Below are positions 59,959 to 64,000 of a stretch of 64,000 nt of DNA, piece by piece. A model generated the notes under the pieces. The model was not told the DNA's origin and did not search any database. It worked only from the letters and a program-made list of their open reading frames with translations. Every line of letters starts with the position of its first letter. The first letter of the stretch is position 1. Origin of the DNA: Evernia prunastri (lineage: Eukaryota > Ascomycota > Lecanoromycetes > Lecanorales > Parmeliaceae); the NCBI GenBank assembly GCA_003184365.1, contig NKYR01000029.1:124001-188000 (forward strand), written 5' to 3'. Both the position numbers and the translations under genes were made by a program.

Positions 59959-62847
59959 TCAAAGATTAGGATCCTTGTGCTCTCCTGTCGCCAATGGATC
60001 GCGTTCCTCTTTTGGCGTCTCCACGATGGCGCTATCGTGCACTGTACCATCTTTTGCCTCGCCACCCATGCTTCCCAGATGCTTGAACGTCCCGTGCTGC
60101 ATGGTCGGGCTGCTGCTTGCCGGCATCTCTATTGCCTGCTGGGATCCCTTTAGTCTGCTGAAATACTCGCCGAGACTGACCTTTTTCTTGATCGGACTCG
60201 GATGCACGAGGTTGGAAGGAGGACCGGAGAACAATGAAGGGTAAGAGGCTGAATTTTGAACAAATGGCGACTGGGGTACAGCAGAAATGGGAGTCTCGAC
60301 GAGAGGGGTGCTCGAAGTTGAGTCCGTCGTCACGGACAGCGATGAGGGCAATTGCACTCGGAGGTCGATGGTACGAAAGTCATTGACAGACCGAGGCTGC
60401 TCGGCTGCCGTCTGTAAGCCATTCGAAGGCAGAAGCGGAGGAGGCTTGAGTTCTGCATTATTTGAAGGGGGGTGCAGTAGAGTATCTGTGGACGCATACG
60501 CATGCGCCGACAAAGATGACTGCCCAGAGCCTTCGTTTTGCATCTCGGTATCCTCGTGCTTTTGCGGAGGGACTAGGTTCCCGGAATCCCCGTTCGCGTC
60601 TAAGCGAGATGCATTATTTGTTGATACCCTTCTGCGCTCTTCGAGTTTTTCCCGATCTCTTCGAGAGCGGAGGAGAAGGCGCCTCGTCAAAGATACGTAG
60701 GGCCTCTTTGCTAGAACAGGAACGCCTGGCGGCCTGTACCAATCATCTTCATCGTCGCGATCAGTCTGCATGGCAGCGCTGACATAGTTCGGGCGAATCT
60801 GTGGAGACGGTATTGCCGGTGGGTTAGGCTGAGATGATCGCTTCTTATCATTGGTAGCAGCACCAGTTCTTTGCCTGGCAGATGCATTCGAGGCTTTGGT
60901 TGTTGGAGATCCAGACTTTTTGCGCGAAGTACTTGCATCTGCGTACTGGTGTTTGATGGATAAGTCAGGGGTATTCGGTTGAGAGAAGGACGTAGCGGTG
61001 TGACCGAGCTGCTTCTGTTTCAATTTTTCAGCGAGTGACGATGCTACAGCGTTGTAATGAGTACTAACAGATGTGCCAGCAGAGGGCGTGTTAACATTTG
61101 ACCCACCACTGTTCCTTTTCTTCTTCTTGTGCGCGGGCTGATGCTTATCATTTTCAAGCTGCTCAAAGTTTTTCTCTAGCGCAGCAATCTTCCTCTTTTC
61201 CCGATCGGAAATTTCTACACCAAAACCCATATCGCCGGAAGCGTTGTGGATGGGTGTTATGTCCCGACTTAGAGGTTGAGACCCAAATGAGGATCGTCCG
61301 TCGTCTTGCTCGCTACTGGCTCTGCTATTCGTTCCACAACCATTATTTCCTTGCATAAGCTTCTGGTTATGGGCGTCCCTGCCTTTAACGATGCTTGTAC
61401 TCCGCTGGTCGTAGCGGTCAAAGGCACACTTGGAGGAATCGCATGCACAACCTCCAAATTCCCCAAGAACTTTGGCCGCCCAGTCGGTAACATAGTCCTC
61501 TTCAGCGTTAACATCTCCTTCCATCTTCACTTCATCCTGATTACGGTGATAGAAGAAGCTTCGAATATGCTCATCCAAGACCCATCCTATAGTCAACTCC
61601 GTCCCAGCATCCAGATCTTTCTTAGCGACAAAACAGAAGTGATAGTCACGACCATTTTCCAAGAACGTTTTCATACTCAGATTGGGATCACAACTTCGCC
61701 GTAGATAGCGACAAATAGTGCCCTCCGAGCGAGTGTCTATATAGATAGGAAGTTTTGGATGAAAGAACACGAACGGAGCGGGATGACGCAAATACTCCCA
61801 TCGGTTGTTTGGATCTTGGATGTAATGCTGCATATGGCCGATTTTGCCGCGAAGTTCACCAACGATGGAGTCTCTCGGCCTGAAGGAATCTATTGTGAGG
61901 TAAGTCCATCGGGGCCGCCGGCTACCAGTCACGGAGCTCTCTCCTTCTCTATATTCCTTGTTGAGATCCGGGAGTGGCATAGAGTCCAGTGGTTGCTCGC
62001 AGCGATTGAACACATCTTGAGGGGTTAGCCCATTTGTTGCTTCCCTTAGTAGCTCAACATCCCGAGACCAATGGGACAAATCTCGCGTGATGCTGATGTC
62101 ATTGAGAAGGTTAGTTTGCATGGGAGTATCTCCAGGGTCATTGTCGTAGAGGCTCAGGAACTCGTCACTGTATCGTTCCCTTGCGTACTCGGTCGCCGAA
62201 TGTTTACCGTGGACCTTGGAGGGACTATGAACGGTCGACCCGGAGCGCTTGTGAGGCTGTGAATTGGAGTTTTGGGACAGAATCGGGAGCTGCATGGAAT
62301 GCGAAGGCCGATGGTATGTCTTAGGCCTTTTCGCAGGCAGATGTTGATCACGCAGACTCTGGTTTGCGTTCTCGTTGAAAAGGTCCTGGTCGTTATGATC
62401 CCATCCATTGATAAGGAGCCCATTGGATTCGAGCCCTCTGGTCTTCTTCTTGTGGCTCTTTGCAGTGGATTTCTTGACTTTTCGATCGCCTGGGTCGAGT
62501 TCTTTTCGCCGTATCCGCTGTCGCTCGATGGCACCTTTTGCATTGAGCGGTCTCGGTTGGCAATCTGCGCAAAAATGATCGATAACCTCGAGTTCTTCTT
62601 TTGTAGGCACATTGCCGTGTTTGTCAATATAGTAGCATTCGGTATGCTGCCAAGTGTCACACAGATCGCAGTACACGGTGTTCCCATCATCCTCTCGAAA
62701 GCCACAGATGCACTTTATGGTGTATTCTTCGACCTCATCACCAGGCGCATGTGTGGGATCTTGCGAATGCGCAGAGATAGGAGGCACAGACCCAGTAGTC
62801 GTCTGGACAGAGGTCGCAGTATGCGTATTGAGTGAAGGATCGGTCAT
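59959..62847 (-). CDS. SET3: PHD- and SET-domain protein of the SET3 histone deacetylase complex
   Basis: Set3 is a scaffold of the Set3C/Hos2 deacetylase complex; its PHD finger reads H3K4me2. Single exon, 962 aa. The PHD finger lies at about 46-97 (CICGFREDDGNTVYCDLCDT, WQHTECYYID, FCADC). The SET domain is at about 315-430, with RYLRRSCDPNLS and ELTIGW, followed by a post-SET-like CxC stretch (GGCACDSSKCAF). Long low-complexity regions follow, with a coiled coil near DREKRKIAALEKNFEQLEND. Fungal Set3 proteins are generally thought to lack methyltransferase activity; that is from family knowledge, not visible here. Confidence 0.93.
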   Translation of the reverse strand: MTDPSLNTHTATSVQTTTGSVPPISAHSQDPTHAPGDEVEEYTIKCICGFREDDGNTVYCDLCDTWQHTECYYIDKHGNVPTKEELEVIDHFCADCQPRPLNAKGAIERQRIRRKELDPGDRKVKKSTAKSHKKKTRGLESNGLLINGWDHNDQDLFNENANQSLRDQHLPAKRPKTYHRPSHSMQLPILSQNSNSQPHKRSGSTVHSPSKVHGKHSATEYARERYSDEFLSLYDNDPGDTPMQTNLLNDISITRDLSHWSRDVELLREATNGLTPQDVFNRCEQPLDSMPLPDLNKEYREGESSVTGSRRPRWTYLTIDSFRPRDSIVGELRGKIGHMQHYIQDPNNRWEYLRHPAPFVFFHPKLPIYIDTRSEGTICRYLRRSCDPNLSMKTFLENGRDYHFCFVAKKDLDAGTELTIGWVLDEHIRSFFYHRNQDEVKMEGDVNAEEDYVTDWAAKVLGEFGGCACDSSKCAFDRYDQRSTSIVKGRDAHNQKLMQGNNGCGTNSRASSEQDDGRSSFGSQPLSRDITPIHNASGDMGFGVEISDREKRKIAALEKNFEQLENDKHQPAHKKKKRNSGGSNVNTPSAGTSVSTHYNAVASSLAEKLKQKQLGHTATSFSQPNTPDLSIKHQYADASTSRKKSGSPTTKASNASARQRTGAATNDKKRSSQPNPPAIPSPQIRPNYVSAAMQTDRDDEDDWYRPPGVPVLAKRPYVSLTRRLLLRSRRDREKLEERRRVSTNNASRLDANGDSGNLVPPQKHEDTEMQNEGSGQSSLSAHAYASTDTLLHPPSNNAELKPPPLLPSNGLQTAAEQPRSVNDFRTIDLRVQLPSSLSVTTDSTSSTPLVETPISAVPQSPFVQNSASYPSLFSGPPSNLVHPSPIKKKVSLGEYFSRLKGSQQAIEMPASSSPTMQHGTFKHLGSMGGEAKDGTVHDSAIVETPKEERDPLATGEHKDPNL

Positions 62848-64000
62848 ACTATGACAGAGACAGTCTCCTTACTTCATGAGAATAAAGATCGAATCGTAAA
62901 AGGTGTTCGTGGCCTGAAGCGCATGACTCCAATATGTAGGATTGTTCTTTATCAAGGACTCAGTTCGCTTCTAGAAGTCGTAGGTAGATCATCCAGTGGT
63001 TCAGACGTGCTCCCTCGAGAGTCGAGGACAACGAGACACTTCTGTAAGCCAAAGAAAATGTGCGTGGAGGGATTCTCGTAGATGAGTGTCATGAGAAGAC
63101 TGGACTGATTCCGACGGATGAATTTTCCTTTGGTGTTCTCTCATACACTGTGACGAGCAAGGAGTATGGGGGCAGACAGCCTTTGGATCGCGAGCGAGAG
63201 ACGGTGCTGTTACTGAAAAATGGTGAATGACACTGGTTTCAGAGGCAACTTCGGAGATGAATCACGTGAATTGATATGGTTGTCGAGTTATGGAGGTGGG
63301 AAGTACGCGCGGTGGTGATTGAGTGGGTTGTGAAAGGATTTGGGAGGAAAAGGATCGAGAGACAGAGGGTGGAAAATACGCTACAAGGGACAAATAGTTA
63401 GGTTTCGAACTTTCGGCAAAGCATGGCTAATAGTGATCTTTTCCAAGCCAACAACAATACAATACAATACAATACAATACAATACAATACATCAATCGTC
63501 ACTGAGTTATGATAAAGTAATGCATAAGGTACATCTCCTTTGGCAACTCTCAATGGTACTTTGGCACGGAGTGAGACTGGGTTCAGCTTCGAGATTCTTG
63601 GGGCTTGTAACTCATTTTTGGTTTTTAATTATTAATTTCTTCACCCTTTTGTGGTGGCGGAGCTTTTTGTTTATCAACTATCGTTTTGTCCCAGTACCGT
63701 ACTGTTTCATGCGCCAAAAGTCCTGCACAGCGCTCTAGTGACTGACCCTGCTTTCGGAAAGCGGCCCCGTAGCAAAAAGAAGTCTTCCAGGCTTTATAGG
63801 GGCATCGAACCCCAAAATGACTGAGACTGGGTGCGTTTCCGAAGAGCTTCAAGCGCACTGTAAACCTTTATGTAGGCTGTTATCCGAGGTTTAAGTTAAA
63901 CCGTAGGAATCTTGGCGGGTGTAGGACAGGGCTCCTAGGTCCACTTGCTCTACTCAACTTTGTATCATGTGAGCCATCTTCGAACTTCTCCACCTACCTA
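62848..64000. other. SET3 upstream region to window end
   Basis: Contains the SET3 promoter and probably a long leader, the pentanucleotide repeat at 63456-63490 and a terminal CCACCTACCTA motif. No gene was recognised before the window ends. Confidence 0.5.
63456..63490. repeat. (AATAC)7 microsatellite
   Basis: Seven perfect tandem AATAC units, in the intergenic DNA upstream of SET3. Confidence 0.95.

Noticed and set aside
63770..63850. Possible tRNA on the minus strand
   Set aside because: There is a GGTTCGATnCC-like T-loop, but no matching acceptor or anticodon stem can be drawn at the right distance.
1..64000. CRISPR array, rRNA, secondary-metabolite cluster or phage-like system
   Set aside because: No spaced identical repeats, no rRNA sequence, and no polyketide synthase, peptide synthetase, terpene synthase or viral genes; all recognised genes are eukaryotic housekeeping or regulatory types.

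Overview
The window is nuclear DNA of a filamentous ascomycete (Pezizomycotina). The genes have short introns of mostly 46-150 nt, with GTAAGT-like donors and CTGAC/CTAAC branch points close to AG acceptors. Their products match fungal families (ARG2, PNS1, ARV1, ROT1, SCH9, ADA2, SET3, MTR10). Leotiomycetes (Helotiales) is my best guess from overall protein resemblance. That placement is inference.

I could build 22 spliced gene models and one doubtful small gene. Left third (1-24 kb), loosely packed and all on the + strand: ARG2 (mitochondrial N-acetylglutamate synthase), a twin-PAS protein, PNS1 (choline-transporter-like), TIF35 (eIF3g), then 7.7 kb with no convincing gene, then an NDT80/PhoG-type transcription factor. 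A 631-bp terminal-inverted-repeat element with an 8-bp target-site duplication follows at 23.2-23.8 kb. Middle (24-44 kb), denser: an acidic/arginine-rich protein with His-Gly repeats, ARV1, GVP36-like BAR protein (-), SSC1 mitochondrial Hsp70 (-), a DUF2415/WD-like protein sharing a 261-bp promoter with SSC1, ADA2 (-), SCH9 kinase, and PGI1. Right third (44-64 kb): an unknown type I membrane protein, a coiled-coil/C2H2-like protein, RKM5 (-), a FAA1/FAA4-type acyl-CoA synthetase, ROT1 (-), FAU1, SME1 (-), MTR10, SET3 (-).

These are housekeeping and regulatory genes in the usual scattered fungal order. I see no biosynthetic cluster, defence island, CRISPR array, rRNA or tRNA, and no novel multi-gene system. 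Shared themes are limited: chromatin regulators (ADA2, SET3), nutrient signalling (SCH9), translation and ribosome modification (TIF35, RKM5), and ER or secretory function (ARV1, ROT1, GVP36, the unknown membrane protein).

The interesting signals lie in gene structure. An intron splits the activation-loop threonine codon of SCH9 and could be retained in frame. The DUF2415 gene appears to have a one-nucleotide exon between two introns. There are two GC-AG introns, and micro-exons of 16 and 19 nt. A non-AAP uORF overlaps the ARG2 start codon. FAU1 and SME1 end tail to tail with 5 nt between them. A TACCTTACC/GGTAAGGTA motif is scattered through the intergenic DNA. All splice models are read by eye from reading frame, splice consensus and remembered family sequences; no alignment or transcript data were available.
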